From Arsukibacterium tuosuense (lineage in GTDB: Bacteria; Pseudomonadota; Gammaproteobacteria; Enterobacterales; Alteromonadaceae), in contig NZ_OBEB01000012.1 of the NCBI RefSeq assembly GCF_900215315.1, positions 1-39,858 on the forward strand: DNA of 39,858 bases. Direction: 5' to 3'. Below the pieces are notes generated by a model. It saw nothing but the letters and a program-made list of their open reading frames with translations. It was not told the DNA's origin and did no database searches. This document shows, piece after piece, positions 1-9,832 of the stretch; positions within the stretch are counted from its first letter, which is position 1, and the number at the start of each line of letters is the position of its first letter. The position numbers were made by a program, and so were the translations under genes.

Positions 1-181
1 CTCATACTGATTTTTTTCGTTTACACGAACATCATTATAAGTGCCCACACAGATAATTGATTGCTAATTGTTAAAGAGCGTGCTTCAAACTCGTTGTTAC
101 AAGAGTGAAGCGAGAACCGCTTGCGCCATTCTCAGTAGTCTTTCTCAGTCGTTTGCTGCGTTGCCGCTGCCCCGTCTGTGG
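1..181 (-). other. 16S rRNA operon leader (partial, runs off window)
   Basis: Read on the minus strand this is a transcribed rRNA leader. It holds a boxA antitermination element (CGCTCTTTAACAATT, 66-80) followed by the CTGTGTGGGCACTTATAATG block that resembles the sequence between boxA and mature 16S rRNA in enteric and marine gammaproteobacteria. boxA is the NusB-S10 loading site for rRNA antitermination. The 16S gene itself should start beyond base 1 and is not in the window. Confidence 0.88.
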
Positions 182-187
182 ATGCGC

Positions 188-215
188 ATTATAGAGATCC
201 CACAAACATGATCAA
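188..215 (-). promoter_or_regulatory. rRNA operon promoter (P1-like)
   Basis: The -35 box is TTGATC (210-215), the spacer is 16 bp as is usual for rrn P1 promoters, and the -10 is a perfect TATAAT (188-193) followed by a GCGC-rich discriminator. A run of A residues (about 221-226 on the complement) lies just upstream and may act as a weak UP element. Transcription would start near 181 and run left into the boxA leader. The GC-rich discriminator implies ppGpp/DksA control (inference). Confidence 0.85.
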
Positions 216-300
216 GATCTTTTTTACAGAATGATGACTGACCGGGTGTTTTTTGTGCAATAAGCAGAAATAAACGGCAAATAGACCAGAATTCAGGCAG

Positions 301-1587
301 TTATTCAGGTAACTCTTTAAACTGAGTGAGTTCCGGTACTACCTTACGCGGCCGCTGCAATTCATGTTGGTAGATCAATTGACCCAGTTGGCGCATAAAC
401 GGCTTGGCAATTTCATTAAGCTGATAATTGTCGTCATTAAGAGTATCGTTTTCGTTAGCGTAAATTACCGCCATCAGCATAAACTCGATATTTTTATTTG
501 TATCTACAATATAAGCACCGTCGATCGCATGCCCATAGGCCCAACCCGTTTTGTTAAATATTCTCAAATGACTGGGTATTGCTGGTTGATCCTGCCCGCC
601 GACCAGCAAAAACTTGGCATAATTATCAGGATACTCTTCGCTATCATAGGCGGGATAGTGCACAGACGCAGGAGCAATTCCCATATACTTAATAACAAAC
701 AAACGATCTTGCTCACTAATATCAAATTGCTGTGCTGAACTAAATGATTGCGGGAAGAATATCCTTTGCAGTACTCCGGCATAGTCGGCAACAGAAAAGC
801 GATTTTTATCACTGAAGTCCATTGGTTGATCGACCAGTTCACCATTTGCGATATGTGCTTTTCCTAGCATTGGGCTGGCTTGGTTTACAAAGCGTGTTTC
901 ACTGCTGCGAGCCGGTAACGACAATATAGGTTTGCTTTGCTCATCAACAAAACGGATAGGATTATAATGCCTTTGCTCCAGCTCCGGTAAAGGCAAGCTG
1001 AGACGATGATTGATAACAGTATTTGTTAAGCCTTTATCGTGTAGCTGACTATTAATGTATTCCTGACCTAATAGCTCATAAAGCCTGTTATATGCGTCGT
1101 TATCGCTAACCAACAGAATTTTCTTTATATAATGCGCAACGCTAGGCAGTTTATTCTCTGCAGTTTCATCTGCCAAAGCTTCTGTCTGGACTGGCCTGCT
1201 ACTGTCAGTGAACATTGTAGTTTTTCTATTTACGCCAGGTTGCTGATGTTGATTCAGCCATTGCAACGCCAACAGTGATACCGGCAATTTAACCGTACTC
1301 GCTGGGTAATAATAGCGTGACTCATCGAGCCCGAATTGATAATGAATAAACTCGACTTTATTATCTGGTTTGCGGTCAATCTGGGTGTAGAGGATTTGTA
1401 CTTTAAAGAGTTCGGGGGTTGCCAGAACCTTATTAAGCACATCGTGCTGACCTGTTGTAGTCGCCAGCAATGGGGCAAGGTCATGACAGTTTCCAATGCT
1501 AAGCTCGGCGCAGCCAGCTGCCTTAACATAATATGACGATGGAAATATCGACATGACTGTTATAAGCAGATTACGAATTAATTGCAT
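301..1587 (-). CDS. Secreted serine hydrolase, class A beta-lactamase fold
   Basis: A 428-residue protein with a hydrophobic N-terminus (residues 1-24, ending VKAAGC, so either a signal peptide or a poor lipobox with Cys26). The three active-site motifs of penicillin-recognising serine hydrolases are in order: S97-T-V-K100, S161-D-N163 and K346-T-G348, followed by an A-x-D-G-A-Y-like strand. It is longer than true class A beta-lactamases (about 290 residues), and I see no clear E-x-x-x-N omega-loop Glu; the only candidate region is PELEQRHYN near 201-209. It is therefore probably a periplasmic peptidoglycan- or ester-acting hydrolase, not a resistance enzyme. It lies alone between the rplQ terminator and an rRNA promoter. 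Only an isolated TAGAAT (1612-1617) is visible as a promoter, with no good -35. Confidence 0.8.
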   Translation of the reverse strand: MQLIRNLLITVMSIFPSSYYVKAAGCAELSIGNCHDLAPLLATTTGQHDVLNKVLATPELFKVQILYTQIDRKPDNKVEFIHYQFGLDESRYYYPASTVKLPVSLLALQWLNQHQQPGVNRKTTMFTDSSRPVQTEALADETAENKLPSVAHYIKKILLVSDNDAYNRLYELLGQEYINSQLHDKGLTNTVINHRLSLPLPELEQRHYNPIRFVDEQSKPILSLPARSSETRFVNQASPMLGKAHIANGELVDQPMDFSDKNRFSVADYAGVLQRIFFPQSFSSAQQFDISEQDRLFVIKYMGIAPASVHYPAYDSEEYPDNYAKFLLVGGQDQPAIPSHLRIFNKTGWAYGHAIDGAYIVDTNKNIEFMLMAVIYANENDTLNDDNYQLNEIAKPFMRQLGQLIYQHELQRPRKVVPELTQFKELPE

Positions 1588-1653
1588 AGAACTTCACCAA
1601 TCAACCGGAATATTCTAGCTTAGTCATTTTTCTGCTGAATAACAAACAGGCAT

Positions 1654-1681
1654 AAAAAAACCGGGCAAAAGCCCGGTTTTT
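1654..1681 (-). terminator. Alpha operon terminator after rplQ
   Basis: A CCGGGC/GCCCGG stem (1661-1666 with 1671-1676) with a four-base loop is extended by A/T pairs and followed on the minus strand by a run of seven T. The plus strand also has a T run, so it could stop transcription both ways. Confidence 0.9.
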
Positions 1682-1695
1682 ACTTTGAGATTAGC

Positions 1696-2094
1696 TTACT
1701 CAGCAGCAGTTTCTTCAACTGGCAGAGCGTCCACTTCAGGACGGTCAACTAACTCGATGTAGCACATTGGTGCATTGTCGCCGGTACGGAAGCCACACTT
1801 CATAATACGAGTGTAACCACCTGGACGCGCGTTGTAACGCGGGCCTAAAACGTTGAACAACAAACCAACAACTTCTTTATCACGAGTACGGGCAAAAGCT
1901 AAACGGCGGTTTGCAACGCTGTCGTTTTTGGCCAGGGTGATCAATGGTTCGATCACACGACGTAACTCTTTAGCTTTTGGCAAAGTCGTTTTGATGATTT
2001 CGTGCTTCACCAACGAGCTTGCCATGTTGCGGAACATTGCAGTACGGTGGCTGCTATTCCGATTTAATTGACGACCACTCTTGCGATGGCGCAT
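1696..2094 (-). CDS. rplQ: 50S ribosomal protein L17 (bL17)
   Basis: The 132-residue product carries the family's basic N-terminus ([16 protein letters not shown]) and the [17 protein letters not shown] segment that binds 23S rRNA near the exit-tunnel side of the large subunit. The acidic C-terminal tail (LPVEETAAE) is also normal for gammaproteobacterial L17. The start ATG follows an AGAAGGAA ribosome-binding site. It is the last gene of the alpha operon, about 40 bases after rpoA, and a strong intrinsic terminator follows directly. Confidence 0.97.
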   Translation of the reverse strand: MRHRKSGRQLNRNSSHRTAMFRNMASSLVKHEIIKTTLPKAKELRRVIEPLITLAKNDSVANRRLAFARTRDKEVVGLLFNVLGPRYNARPGGYTRIMKCGFRTGDNAPMCYIELVDRPEVDALPVEETAAE

Positions 2095-2133
2095 GATCTA
2101 TTCCTTCTCACTAAACCAGGAACTGGTGTCTGG

Positions 2134-3123
2134 TTAGTCTTTATTTACCAAACTAGCTGGCGGCCAGTTTTCCAGGCGCATGCCCAGAGATAAACCCCGC
2201 GACGCCAACACGTCTTTGATTTCGGTAAGTGACTTCTTACCAAGATTAGGCGTTTTCAGCAACTCAACCTCGGTACGTTGTACCAGATCACCGATATACT
2301 GAATCTGCTCTGCCTTCAAGCAGTTAGCAGAACGAACTGTTAATTCTAAATCATCAACTGGACGCAACAGAATCGGATCAAACTCCGGCTTCTCTTCACG
2401 TTTTTCCGGCTCACTCTTATCGCGCAATTCAACAAAGAATTCCAGCTGTTCAGCCATAATTGTTGCTGCACGACGAATGGCTTCCTCAGGCTCAACAGTG
2501 CCATTGGTCTCCATATCGATGATCAGCTTATCCAGGTCGGTACGCTGTTCTACCCGAGCCGACTCAACGGTGTAAGCAATGCGCTCAACCGGACTGAACG
2601 ACGCGTCTAATAACAGACGACCTATCGGACGTTCGTCATCATCAGAGGACAAACGAGCTGATGCAGGCACATAACCGCGACCACGCTCAATCTTAAGGCG
2701 CATACTGAACTCAGTTTCACCCGTCAGATTACAAATAACGTGCTCAGGGTTAGTAATAACCACACCGTCGCCACGCTGGATGTCTCCAGCAGTTACAGGG
2801 CCGGCACCTTTCTTCGTTAAAGTCAGCGTGACTTCATCTTTGTCTTCCAGGCGAACGGCAAGGCCTTTGAGGTTCAGAAGGATATCAATGATATCTTCCT
2901 GTACGCCCTCTTTGGCACTGTACTCATGGAGCACGCCGTCGATTTCTACTTCAGTCACTGCACAACCTGGCATTGACGATAACAGAATACGACGTAACGC
3001 GTTGCCCAAGGTATGCCCGAAACCGCGCTCAAGTGGTTCCAAAGTAACTTTGGCACGAGTTGGGTTGATCCTTTCGATACCAACTAATCTCGGCTTAAGG
3101 AATTCGGTGACAGAACCCTGCAT
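2134..3123 (-). CDS. rpoA: RNA polymerase alpha subunit
   Basis: Full-length alpha, 329 residues as in E. coli. The N-terminal assembly domain (about 1-235, with the [17 protein letters not shown] dimerisation helix at 34-50) is joined by a charged linker (235-250) to the C-terminal domain. In the latter, D258-L-E-L-T-V-R264-S-A-N-C carries the arginine that contacts UP-element DNA (Arg265 in E. coli), so UP elements such as the one proposed at the rrn promoter should be usable. The gene sits between rpsD and rplQ and is co-transcribed with ribosomal proteins. Confidence 0.98.
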   Translation of the reverse strand: MQGSVTEFLKPRLVGIERINPTRAKVTLEPLERGFGHTLGNALRRILLSSMPGCAVTEVEIDGVLHEYSAKEGVQEDIIDILLNLKGLAVRLEDKDEVTLTLTKKGAGPVTAGDIQRGDGVVITNPEHVICNLTGETEFSMRLKIERGRGYVPASARLSSDDDERPIGRLLLDASFSPVERIAYTVESARVEQRTDLDKLIIDMETNGTVEPEEAIRRAATIMAEQLEFFVELRDKSEPEKREEKPEFDPILLRPVDDLELTVRSANCLKAEQIQYIGDLVQRTEVELLKTPNLGKKSLTEIKDVLASRGLSLGMRLENWPPASLVNKD

Positions 3124-3146
3124 ATATCCTCTCTTAACAATTAGCT

Positions 3147-3767
3147 TTACTTAGAGTAAAGCTCGACGATTAACTGTTCGTTGATGTCCGCAGACAAGTC
3201 AGAACGCTCAGGCAGACGTTTGAAAACGCCTTCCAGCTTCGTGTTGTCAACTTCGATCCAAGTTGGCTTCTCACGTTGCGCTGCTACTTCAAGAGCTGCA
3301 CTGATACGTGCTTGCTTCTTGGCTTTCTCGCGCACAGAGATCACTTGTTCAGGTAATACAGTATACGATGGGATGTTCAGCACTTTGCCATTCAATAAAA
3401 TAGCTTTGTGGCTTACCAGCTGGCGTGCTTCAGCACGAGTACTGGCCAGACCCATACGGTATACCACGTTGTCAAGACGAGACTCTAACAACGCTAACAG
3501 GTTTTCACCGGTATTACCTTTCAAACGAGCAGCTTCTTTATAGTAATTACGGAACTGCTTCTCTAACACGCCGTACATACGACGTACTTTTTGCTTCTCG
3601 CGTAACTGTAAACCGTAGTCTGATAAGCGACCGCGACGTGCGCCGTGCTGACCAGGAGCAGTTGTTAAGTTACACTTTGAATCAATTGCCCTTACGCCGC
3701 TTTTCAGGAACAGGTCTGTACCTTCGCGACGACTAAGTTTGAGCTTAGGACCCAAATATCTTGCCAT
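3147..3767 (-). CDS. rpsD: 30S ribosomal protein S4 (uS4)
   Basis: At 206 residues it matches the usual length. The N-terminal [19 protein letters not shown] and the central S4 RNA-binding domain (about residues 94-155, beginning [20 protein letters not shown]) are intact. There is no zinc-binding Cys cluster, so it is the C-minus form with a single Cys. S4 nucleates 30S assembly on 16S rRNA. In E. coli it also represses the alpha operon by binding the rpsM leader, for which a matching leader is present here at about 4553-4622. Confidence 0.97.
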   Translation of the reverse strand: MARYLGPKLKLSRREGTDLFLKSGVRAIDSKCNLTTAPGQHGARRGRLSDYGLQLREKQKVRRMYGVLEKQFRNYYKEAARLKGNTGENLLALLESRLDNVVYRMGLASTRAEARQLVSHKAILLNGKVLNIPSYTVLPEQVISVREKAKKQARISAALEVAAQREKPTWIEVDNTKLEGVFKRLPERSDLSADINEQLIVELYSK

Positions 3768-3800
3768 CTTCTTTCTCCAATAATCCGTGAAGCGCTGTAA

Positions 3801-4190
3801 TTACACGCGACGTTTTTTAGGGGGACGGCATCCGTTATGCGGGATAGGCGTCACGTCGGTGATATTTGTAATGCGGTATCCAGCGGCGTTCAGTGCACGA
3901 ATCGCTGATTCGCGGCCTGGGCCAGGACCATTTACAAACACTTCAAGGTTCTTAAGACCATATTCTAACGCAGCAGTACCAGCACGTTCAGCAGCTACCT
4001 GAGCAGCGAACGGCGTTGACTTACGCGAGCCACGGAAACCTGAACCGCCAGAAGTTGCCCAGCAAAGAGCGTTACCCTGACGATCGGTGATCGTAACGAT
4101 GGTATTGTTGAAAGAGGCATGGATATGAGCCATACCGTCAGAAACTTGCTTTTTTACCCGTTTACGAGTACGAACTGGTGCTTTTGCCAT
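3801..4190 (-). CDS. rpsK: 30S ribosomal protein S11 (uS11)
   Basis: A 129-residue protein of standard length. It has the [19 protein letters not shown] strand, the [11 protein letters not shown] segment, the [14 protein letters not shown] turn and the basic C-terminal [13 protein letters not shown] tail that touches 16S rRNA in the platform near the E site. It starts about 15 bases after rpsM and is followed by rpsD, as in the canonical alpha operon. Confidence 0.97.
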   Translation of the reverse strand: MAKAPVRTRKRVKKQVSDGMAHIHASFNNTIVTITDRQGNALCWATSGGSGFRGSRKSTPFAAQVAAERAGTAALEYGLKNLEVFVNGPGPGRESAIRALNAAGYRITNITDVTPIPHNGCRPPKKRRV

Positions 4191-4204
4191 GTTATTACCC
4201 CGTC

Positions 4205-4561
4205 CTATTTCTTAATCGCTTTGCGTGGACCTTTACGGGTGCGCGCATTGGTCTTAGTTCTCTGACCACGAACTGGCAGACTACGACGGTGGCGTAAGCC
4301 ACGGTAACAACCAAGATCCATTAAACGTTTAATGTTTAATGTCACTTCACGGCGTAAGTCACCTTCAACGGTGTACTTAGCAACTTCGTCACGAAGCGTA
4401 TCTAACTGCGCATCAGATAATGCAGCAATTTTCATACTTTCTTCGATACCCACAGCAGCTAAAATTGATTTAGCGCGGGTTTTACCGATACCATAAACAT
4501 AAGTTAAAGAGATAACTGCATGTTTATTATCGGGGATGTTAATGCCAGCGATACGGGCCAC
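4205..4561 (-). CDS. rpsM: 30S ribosomal protein S13 (uS13), GTG start
   Basis: The GTG at 4559-4561 begins [11 protein letters not shown], giving the standard 118 residues, and is preceded by a GGAGA ribosome-binding site at good spacing. An in-frame ATG farther upstream (4637-4639) would add a non-conserved leader peptide that runs through the regulatory RNA, so I reject it. The HhH region ([12 protein letters not shown]) and the basic [18 protein letters not shown] tail, which reaches the P-site tRNA, are intact. It is the first gene of the alpha operon. Confidence 0.96.
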   Translation of the reverse strand: MARIAGINIPDNKHAVISLTYVYGIGKTRAKSILAAVGIEESMKIAALSDAQLDTLRDEVAKYTVEGDLRREVTLNIKRLMDLGCYRGLRHRRSLPVRGQRTKTNARTRKGPRKAIKK

Positions 4562-4622
4562 TAACGTTCTCCTATAAAAAATTAAAAGGTGCCAATTTGA
4601 AAAGCCCGTAAGGATACTCAAA
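4553..4622 (-). promoter_or_regulatory. Alpha operon leader, S4-binding pseudoknot (Alpha_RBS-like)
   Basis: Upstream of the rpsM GTG the transcript reads TGAGTATCCTTACGGGCTTT, then TCA, and further on GGAGAACGTTA before the start codon. This matches, as I remember it, the E. coli alpha leader (UGAGUAUCC...ACGGGCUUUUCA...GGAG...GUG), which folds into a pseudoknot bound by S4 to block translation of rpsM and downstream genes. The ACGGGC and the GCCCGT inside the rpsM start region can pair, as needed for the pseudoknot. The exact boundaries are approximate. Confidence 0.75.
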
Positions 4623-4647
4623 TGGCGCTCATATTGCAAACAATTAA

Positions 4648-4672
4648 CGGGCCGAACGCAATGTTCAGCCCG
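4648..4672 (-). terminator. Hairpin between spc and alpha operons (possible weak terminator)
   Basis: On the minus strand CGGGCTGAAC and GTTCGGCCCG form a ten-pair stem with one T-G wobble around a five-base loop, 18 bases after the rpmJ stop. It is followed by TTAATTGTTTG and not a clean T run, so it may be a leaky terminator or an RNA-processing/stability hairpin. Confidence 0.5.
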
Positions 4673-4689
4673 ATAAACTGTTTTCTACC

Positions 4690-4803
4690 TTAACCCTGGC
4701 GCTGTTTGTGCTTAGGTTCACTGCAGATAACACGCACAACATTGTTGCGCTTGATAACTTTGCAGTTACGGCAGATCTTCTTAACGGAAGCTCGTACTTT
4801 CAT
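4690..4803 (-). CDS. rpmJ: 50S ribosomal protein L36 (bL36), zinc-binding form
   Basis: This small gene encodes 37 residues, beginning [19 protein letters not shown]. Cys11, Cys14, Cys27 and His32 make the zinc ribbon, so this is the zinc-containing (C-plus) version; a zinc-free paralogue may be elsewhere in the genome. It is one residue shorter than E. coli L36, in the segment just after Cys27. It lies between secY and rpsM, the normal last position of the spc operon. Confidence 0.95.
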   Translation of the reverse strand: MKVRASVKKICRNCKVIKRNNVVRVICSEPKHKQRQG

Positions 4804-4825
4804 AACTTAACTCCGCAAATATATC

Positions 4826-6154
4826 TTAACGGCTATAACCTTTAAGATTTGCCTTTTTAAGTACAGAATCATACTGATGCGACATCAGATGGGTCTGTAC
4901 CTGTGCCATAAAGTCCATAATTACCACCACGATAATCAGTAAAGATGTACCGCCGAAGTAAAATTGCACATTCCATGCAACCATCATGAACTCGGGAACC
5001 AAACAGATAAAAGTAATATACAAAGCACCTGCTAAGGTTAACCGGGTCATCACTTTATCAATGTATTTTGATGTCTGCTCACCAGGACGGATCCCAGGGA
5101 TAAAAGCACCGGATTTCTTCAGGTTGTCTGCTGTATCACGCGGATTAAACACCAACGCGGTATAAAAGAAACAGAAGAAAATGATAGCCGCCGAGTATAA
5201 CATCATATACAGCGGTTGTCCCGGAGATAAAGCTAGCGACACTTCCTGGAGGAAGTTCGCAACCATACCTTCGCCTGCACCAAACCAACTGGCAATAGTG
5301 CCTGGAAACAGAATTATGCTAGAAGCGAAAATTGGTGGTATAACCCCGGCCATATTCACCTTTAACGGTAAATGGCTGCTTTGCGCGGCAAACACCTGAC
5401 GGCCCTGCTGACGCTTAGCATAGTTAACCACAATACGACGCTGGCCGCGTTCAACGAACACCACAAACCAGGTAATCGCAATTACAATCACACCAATAGC
5501 GACTAAAAGTAAAAAGTGCAAATCGCCCTGACGTGCCATCTCAATCGTCTGGCCAATGGCAGACGGGAAGCCAGCAACAATACCGGTAAAAATAAGCAGC
5601 GAAATACCATTCCCAATACCACGTTCGGTAATTTGCTCACCTAACCACATTAAAAACATGGTGCCGGTTACCAAACTTATGATCGCAGTGAAGTAAAATG
5701 CAAAACCCGGATTAAGCACTAATCCCGGCATCATATTTGGTAAGCCAGTGGCTATACCAATAGACTGCAGTATTGCTAAACCTAATGTACCGTAACGGGT
5801 ATACTGATTAATTTTGCGCTTACCTGCTTCGCCTTCTTTTTTCAGCTCTGCCAGATGCGGATGCATCACGGTTAACAGCTGAACAATAATTGAAGCAGAT
5901 ATATAGGGCATAATACCCAGCGCAAAAACAGAAGCCCGTTCAAGTGCACCACCGCTGAACATGTTGAACATTTCAACGATGGTGCCTTTTTGTTGCTCGA
6001 ATAACTGAGCCAGCACGTTGGCGTCAATTCCAGGAATTGGCACAAAGGAGCCTAACCGAAAAACGATTATGGCCAAAAGTACAAATAACAGGCGGGATTT
6101 CAGCTCGCTGAATCCGCCTTTTGCACCTCTTGAGTCCGAACCTGGTTTAGCCAT
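4826..6154 (-). CDS. secY: Preprotein translocase subunit SecY
   Basis: A 442-residue inner-membrane protein with ten hydrophobic segments, the normal length and topology of the SecYEG channel. The N-terminal region ([29 protein letters not shown]) precedes the plug region, and the C5 cytosolic loop ([25 protein letters not shown]) is intact; this loop carries the arginine that works with SecA. Its partner SecE is also in this window, about 28 kb away. It follows rplO within the spc operon, so channel production is tied to ribosome synthesis. Confidence 0.98.
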   Translation of the reverse strand: MAKPGSDSRGAKGGFSELKSRLLFVLLAIIVFRLGSFVPIPGIDANVLAQLFEQQKGTIVEMFNMFSGGALERASVFALGIMPYISASIIVQLLTVMHPHLAELKKEGEAGKRKINQYTRYGTLGLAILQSIGIATGLPNMMPGLVLNPGFAFYFTAIISLVTGTMFLMWLGEQITERGIGNGISLLIFTGIVAGFPSAIGQTIEMARQGDLHFLLLVAIGVIVIAITWFVVFVERGQRRIVVNYAKRQQGRQVFAAQSSHLPLKVNMAGVIPPIFASSIILFPGTIASWFGAGEGMVANFLQEVSLALSPGQPLYMMLYSAAIIFFCFFYTALVFNPRDTADNLKKSGAFIPGIRPGEQTSKYIDKVMTRLTLAGALYITFICLVPEFMMVAWNVQFYFGGTSLLIIVVVIMDFMAQVQTHLMSHQYDSVLKKANLKGYSR

Positions 6155-6169
6155 AGCGTACTATCCTTA

Positions 6170-6604
6170 TTATTCTTCGACTTTACCGCCGGCGGCTTCG
6201 ATGGCTGCGCGCGCGCCTTTAGTTACGCCTAAACCTTTTACAGTTACCGGACGAGTAAGCTCGCCAGACAGCACAACTTTAGCGAACTTAACAGTACGAG
6301 AGATAATATTAGCTTCCATTAAGGTTGCTAAATCAACGACGTCACCATTAACTGCAGCCAGCTCGTGTAACCGAACTTCAGCAGAAACCAGAGATTTCTG
6401 TGAAGTGAAACCGAACTTAGGTAAACGTTGTTTTAAAGGCATTTGACCGCCTTCGAAACCAGGGCGCACTTTACCGCCTGAACGTGACTTCAGACCTTTG
6501 TGACCGCGACCTGCAGTTTTACCTAAGCCAGAACCGATACCACGGCCTACGCGTTTTTTATCTTTCTTTGCACCTGGTGCGGGAGAAAGTGTATTTAAAA
6601 GCAT
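6170..6604 (-). CDS. rplO: 50S ribosomal protein L15 (uL15)
   Basis: A 144-residue protein with the glycine- and basic-rich N-terminal extension ([25 protein letters not shown]) that threads into 23S rRNA, then the globular C-terminal domain ending [18 protein letters not shown]. It is a late assembly protein of the large subunit. It begins three bases after the rpmD stop codon and is followed by secY, the standard order. Confidence 0.97.
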   Translation of the reverse strand: MLLNTLSPAPGAKKDKKRVGRGIGSGLGKTAGRGHKGLKSRSGGKVRPGFEGGQMPLKQRLPKFGFTSQKSLVSAEVRLHELAAVNGDVVDLATLMEANIISRTVKFAKVVLSGELTRPVTVKGLGVTKGARAAIEAAGGKVEE

Positions 6605-6607
6605 CTT

Positions 6608-6790
6608 TTACTCCTCCACTTTAACCATGTAATACACAGCGTTAATCATGCCGCGAACTGAAGGTGTATCTTCAACTTCAACAGTATGGTTAATACGGCG
6701 CAAACCTAAACCCGATAACGATGCACGATGCTTCGGTAAACGACCGATGCTCGATTTAGTCTGGGTTACTTTAATTGTCTTCTTCGCCAT
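6608..6790 (-). CDS. rpmD: 50S ribosomal protein L30 (uL30)
   Basis: A 60-residue protein, the short bacterial form. The core [32 protein letters not shown] is the conserved L30 fold that binds 23S rRNA and 5S-proximal helices. It lies between rpsE and rplO with only a few bases on either side, so it is translated as part of the spc operon. Confidence 0.96.
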   Translation of the reverse strand: MAKKTIKVTQTKSSIGRLPKHRASLSGLGLRRINHTVEVEDTPSVRGMINAVYYMVKVEE

Positions 6791-6796
6791 GGCAAA

Positions 6797-7300
6797 TTAC
6801 CCCAAAATGTCATCAACGCGTAAACCGCGTTTAGCTGCCACTTGTGCCGGTGACTTCACTGAAGCCAGGGCATTGATGGTAGCGCGAACTACGTTAATTG
6901 GGTTAGTTGAGCCGTAACACTTAGACAGAATGTTCTGGATGCCCGCTACTTCCAATACGGCGCGCATTGCACCGCCAGCGATCAAACCAGTACCTTCTGA
7001 TGCAGGCTTCATAAAAACATTAGAGCCTGAGTGCACACCACGAGTTGGGTGGTGTAAAGTGTGACCATTTAACTCAACCTGGGTCATGTTGCGACGTGCT
7101 TTTTCCATTGCTTTTTGAATAGCAGCGGGTACTTCACGTGCTTTACCATAACCGAAACCAACGCGGCCGTTGCCGTCACCGACTACTGTCAATGCAGTAA
7201 AGGAGAAAATACGACCACCTTTAACTACTTTTGACACGCGGTTTACTGCAACAAGCTTCTCTTGTAAATCAGATTGTTGTTTAGCTTCTTCGTTAGCCAT
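6797..7300 (-). CDS. rpsE: 30S ribosomal protein S5 (uS5)
   Basis: A 167-residue protein with the double-stranded-RNA-binding N-terminal domain ([23 protein letters not shown]) and the C-terminal domain with [19 protein letters not shown]. The loop [24 protein letters not shown], where ram and spectinomycin-resistance changes occur in E. coli, looks wild type. S5 acts at the mRNA entry channel and in decoding accuracy. Confidence 0.97.
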   Translation of the reverse strand: MANEEAKQQSDLQEKLVAVNRVSKVVKGGRIFSFTALTVVGDGNGRVGFGYGKAREVPAAIQKAMEKARRNMTQVELNGHTLHHPTRGVHSGSNVFMKPASEGTGLIAGGAMRAVLEVAGIQNILSKCYGSTNPINVVRATINALASVKSPAQVAAKRGLRVDDILG

Positions 7301-7309
7301 GAGCTACTC

Positions 7310-7660
7310 CTAGAACTGAAGACCGGCTTCACGTGCTGCGTCTGCTAACGCCTGCACGCGACCATGATACTGGAAGCCACTGCGGTCAAAAGCACAAGCA
7401 GTAACGCCTTTGGCTACTGCACGTTCGGCAATCGCTTTACCTACAGCCTTTGCAGCATCTACGTTACCTGTGTACTTCAATGATTCACGAATAGTTGCTT
7501 CTGCAGTAGAAGCAGCAACGATCACTTCAGCATTTGGTGCGATAAGCTGGGCGTAGATGTGACGTGGTGTACGGTGTACAACCAGGCGATTCGCACCTTG
7601 TTCGATAATGTTTCTGCGAGTGCGTTTGGCACGGCGCAGACGAGCAAGTTTCTTATCCAT
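7310..7660 (-). CDS. rplR: 50S ribosomal protein L18 (uL18)
   Basis: A 116-residue protein with the basic N-terminus ([18 protein letters not shown]) followed by the [16 protein letters not shown] strand and the C-terminal [26 protein letters not shown] motif, all typical of L18. It binds 5S rRNA and, with L5 and L25, fixes it to the central protuberance. The neighbouring genes are rplF and rpsE. Confidence 0.97.
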   Translation of the reverse strand: MDKKLARLRRAKRTRRNIIEQGANRLVVHRTPRHIYAQLIAPNAEVIVAASTAEATIRESLKYTGNVDAAKAVGKAIAERAVAKGVTACAFDRSGFQYHGRVQALADAAREAGLQF

Positions 7661-7669
7661 CGTCTTACC

Positions 7670-8203
7670 CTACTTTTTCTTCGCTTCTTTACGACGCACG
7701 TTTTCATTCGCATAACGAACACCTTTGCCTTTATAAGGCTCTGGTTTACGGTATGCCCGGATGTTTGCAGCAACTTGACCAACTAATTGTTTGTCAGCAC
7801 CTTTTACCAAGACCTCAGTCTGGGTAGGCGTTTCGATAGTGATACCTTGCGGGATCTCGAAAACGACCGGGTGAGAAAAGCCCAGGCTCAGGTTTAATAC
7901 CTTACCTTCTGCTTTTGCACGATAACCAACACCAACTAATTCCAGTTTCTGAGCGAAACCTTCACTAACACCTGTTACCAGGTTATTGATCAATGCACGG
8001 GCAGTACCCGCTTGTGCGTTTGCATTTTCGAAACCGTCGCGCGGATTGGTACGTAAAACGTTACCTTCGACAACGATCTCAACTGCAGGGTTAACGTTAA
8101 CCGTTAACTCGCCGTTTTTGCCCTTCAGCGTCACAACCTGGCCGTTTTGCGTTAAAGTAACGCCGGTTGGTATAGTGACTGGGGCCTTAGCAACACGAGA
8201 CAT
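7670..8203 (-). CDS. rplF: 50S ribosomal protein L6 (uL6)
   Basis: A 177-residue protein made of two repeated alpha/beta domains. The second carries the signature [23 protein letters not shown] at the C-terminus, which contacts 23S rRNA next to the sarcin-ricin loop and the factor-binding site. The length equals that of E. coli L6. It lies between rpsH and rplR in the spc operon. Confidence 0.97.
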   Translation of the reverse strand: MSRVAKAPVTIPTGVTLTQNGQVVTLKGKNGELTVNVNPAVEIVVEGNVLRTNPRDGFENANAQAGTARALINNLVTGVSEGFAQKLELVGVGYRAKAEGKVLNLSLGFSHPVVFEIPQGITIETPTQTEVLVKGADKQLVGQVAANIRAYRKPEPYKGKGVRYANENVRRKEAKKK

Positions 8204-8218
8204 AGATTACTACCTCCG

Positions 8219-8611
8219 TTACGCTACGTAGCCGATGATTTCGCCACCGATACCAACCTTGCGCGCGGCGCGGTCAGTCATTAGTCCTTTAGATGTTGAC
8301 ACAATGGCCACACCTAAACCGCCCATTACCTTAGGTAAATCGCCGCTCTTCTTATAGATTCGCAGACCTGGACGACTAACACGATCGATAGTCTCAATAA
8401 CTGATTTGCCCTGGAAATACTTTAACGTAACTTCCAGCTCTGGCTTAACATCACCAGACACAGCGAAATCGCCGATGTAACCTTCGTCTTTTAATACTTT
8501 CGCGATTGACAACTTCAATTTTGAAGATGGCATTTTAACCGCAACTTTGTTGGCAGCTTGGCCGTTGCGGATGCGAGTAAACATATCCGCTACTGGATCT
8601 TGCATGCTCAT
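8219..8611 (-). CDS. rpsH: 30S ribosomal protein S8 (uS8)
   Basis: A 130-residue protein of standard length, with N-terminal [18 protein letters not shown] and the C-terminal signature [27 protein letters not shown]8 binds the central domain of 16S rRNA early in assembly. In E. coli it also represses the spc operon by binding near the rplE start; I could not verify a matching hairpin here by eye. Confidence 0.97.
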   Translation of the reverse strand: MSMQDPVADMFTRIRNGQAANKVAVKMPSSKLKLSIAKVLKDEGYIGDFAVSGDVKPELEVTLKYFQGKSVIETIDRVSRPGLRIYKKSGDLPKVMGGLGVAIVSTSKGLMTDRAARKVGIGGEIIGYVA

Positions 8612-8632
8612 AGCTCGTTACTCCCGTGATTC

Positions 8633-8938
8633 TTACCAGCTAGCCTTACGAAGGCCAGGAATTTCACCGCGCATAGCTGCTTCACGAACCTTGATACGGC
8701 TCATTCCGAACTTACGCAGATAACCATGTGGACGACCTGTTACACGACAACGGTTACGTTGACGTGAAGGGCTGGAATCACGCGGCAACGTCTGTAGCTT
8801 CAGAACTGCTGCCCAACGGTCTTCGTCAGAAGTCGCTGGATTCGCAATCAGGTCTTTCAGCTCATGACGCTTTGCAGCGAATTTGGCTACCAGTTGTGCA
8901 CGCTTTACTTCGCGAGCTTTCATTGATTGTTTTGCCAT
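8633..8938 (-). CDS. rpsN: 30S ribosomal protein S14 (uS14), zinc-free form
   Basis: At 101 residues with just one cysteine (in [17 protein letters not shown]), this is the long, zinc-independent (C-minus) S14, in contrast to the zinc-binding L36 in the same operon. The C-terminal [23 protein letters not shown] is the family signature. S14 joins the 30S head. Its position between rplE and rpsH is canonical. Confidence 0.97.
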   Translation of the reverse strand: MAKQSMKAREVKRAQLVAKFAAKRHELKDLIANPATSDEDRWAAVLKLQTLPRDSSPSRQRNRCRVTGRPHGYLRKFGMSRIKVREAAMRGEIPGLRKASW

Positions 8939-8949
8939 GACCCTACACC

Positions 8950-9489
8950 TTATTTCTTGAACGGGAAGTTAAACGCGGCAAGTAAAGCACGTCCTTCGTC
9001 ATCGCTACGGGCGGTAGTCGTAATCGTGATATCTAAACCACGTACTGCGTCTACTTTGTCGTAATCGACTTCTGGGAAAATGATTTGCTCACGTACACCC
9101 ATGCTGTAGTTACCACGGCCATCAAATGACTTCGGGTTTACACCGCGGAAGTCACGGATACGTGGGATAGCAATAGAGACTAAACGCTCTAAAAAATCCC
9201 ACATACGCTCGCCGCGCAGGGTCACTTTTGCGCCAATAGGGTAGCCTTCACGGATTTTGAAACCAGCTACAGATTTACGAGCCTTAGTGATAAGTGGCTT
9301 TTGGCCAGCAATAGCGGTTAAATCCGCTACGGCGTTATCAAGGATCTTTTTATCTGCAACCGCTTCACCCACACCCATATTGAGCGTGATTTTAACAATC
9401 CGAGGGACTTGCATGACGCTGGTGTAGCCAAACTGTTTAAACAGTTCTGGGACTACGGTGTCTTTATAAATTTCATGCAGTTTCGCCAT
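8950..9489 (-). CDS. rplE: 50S ribosomal protein L5 (uL5)
   Basis: A 179-residue protein, the same length as E. coli L5. It has the [17 protein letters not shown]-terminus, the [15 protein letters not shown] 5S-binding strand and the [25 protein letters not shown]-site loop. L5 ties 5S rRNA to the central protuberance and contacts S13 across the subunit bridge. It follows rplX by about 19 bases with a GGAGTAA ribosome-binding site. Confidence 0.97.
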   Translation of the reverse strand: MAKLHEIYKDTVVPELFKQFGYTSVMQVPRIVKITLNMGVGEAVADKKILDNAVADLTAIAGQKPLITKARKSVAGFKIREGYPIGAKVTLRGERMWDFLERLVSIAIPRIRDFRGVNPKSFDGRGNYSMGVREQIIFPEVDYDKVDAVRGLDITITTTARSDDEGRALLAAFNFPFKK

Positions 9490-9508
9490 CGTATTACTCC
9501 AATAGTAA

Positions 9509-9823
9509 TTAGATTACTTCATTATTCGATTTGAAGAAGCGAACTTTCTTGCCATCTTCAAAACGGAAACCTACGCGATCAGCTTTACCCGTTGCTGGGT
9601 TAAAAATCGCTATATTTGAAACATGAATAGAGGCTTCTTTCTCAACGATGCCACCCGGGGTATTAAGCGCAGGAACAGGTTTCTGATGCTTTTTTACCAG
9701 GTTGACGCCTGAGATATAAACACGGTTTTCAGAAAGTAATACTTTCGTCACTTTGCCGCGTTTGCCCTTGTCCTTACCAGTAAGAACAACCACCTCATCA
9801 TCACGACGGATTTTACTAGCCAT
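9509..9823 (-). CDS. rplX: 50S ribosomal protein L24 (uL24)
   Basis: A 104-residue protein with an N-terminal KOW motif ([22 protein letters not shown], about residues 7-28) and the [32 protein letters not shown] segment. L24 starts 50S assembly on 23S rRNA domain I and lies at the tunnel exit. It is second in the spc operon, nine bases after rplN. Confidence 0.97.
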   Translation of the reverse strand: MASKIRRDDEVVVLTGKDKGKRGKVTKVLLSENRVYISGVNLVKKHQKPVPALNTPGGIVEKEASIHVSNIAIFNPATGKADRVGFRFEDGKKVRFFKSNNEVI

Positions 9824-9832
9824 TGTGACTCC

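Noticed and set aside
364..738. Plus-strand reading frame of 124 codons
   Set aside because: It lies wholly antisense to the serine hydrolase gene, which has clear active-site motifs. The same holds for the other plus-strand frames across the ribosomal genes and both tuf copies.
9420..9520. S8 repressor site near the rplE start
   Set aside because: Known in E. coli at this place, but I could not find a convincing S8-type helix by eye. A covariance search is needed before claiming it.
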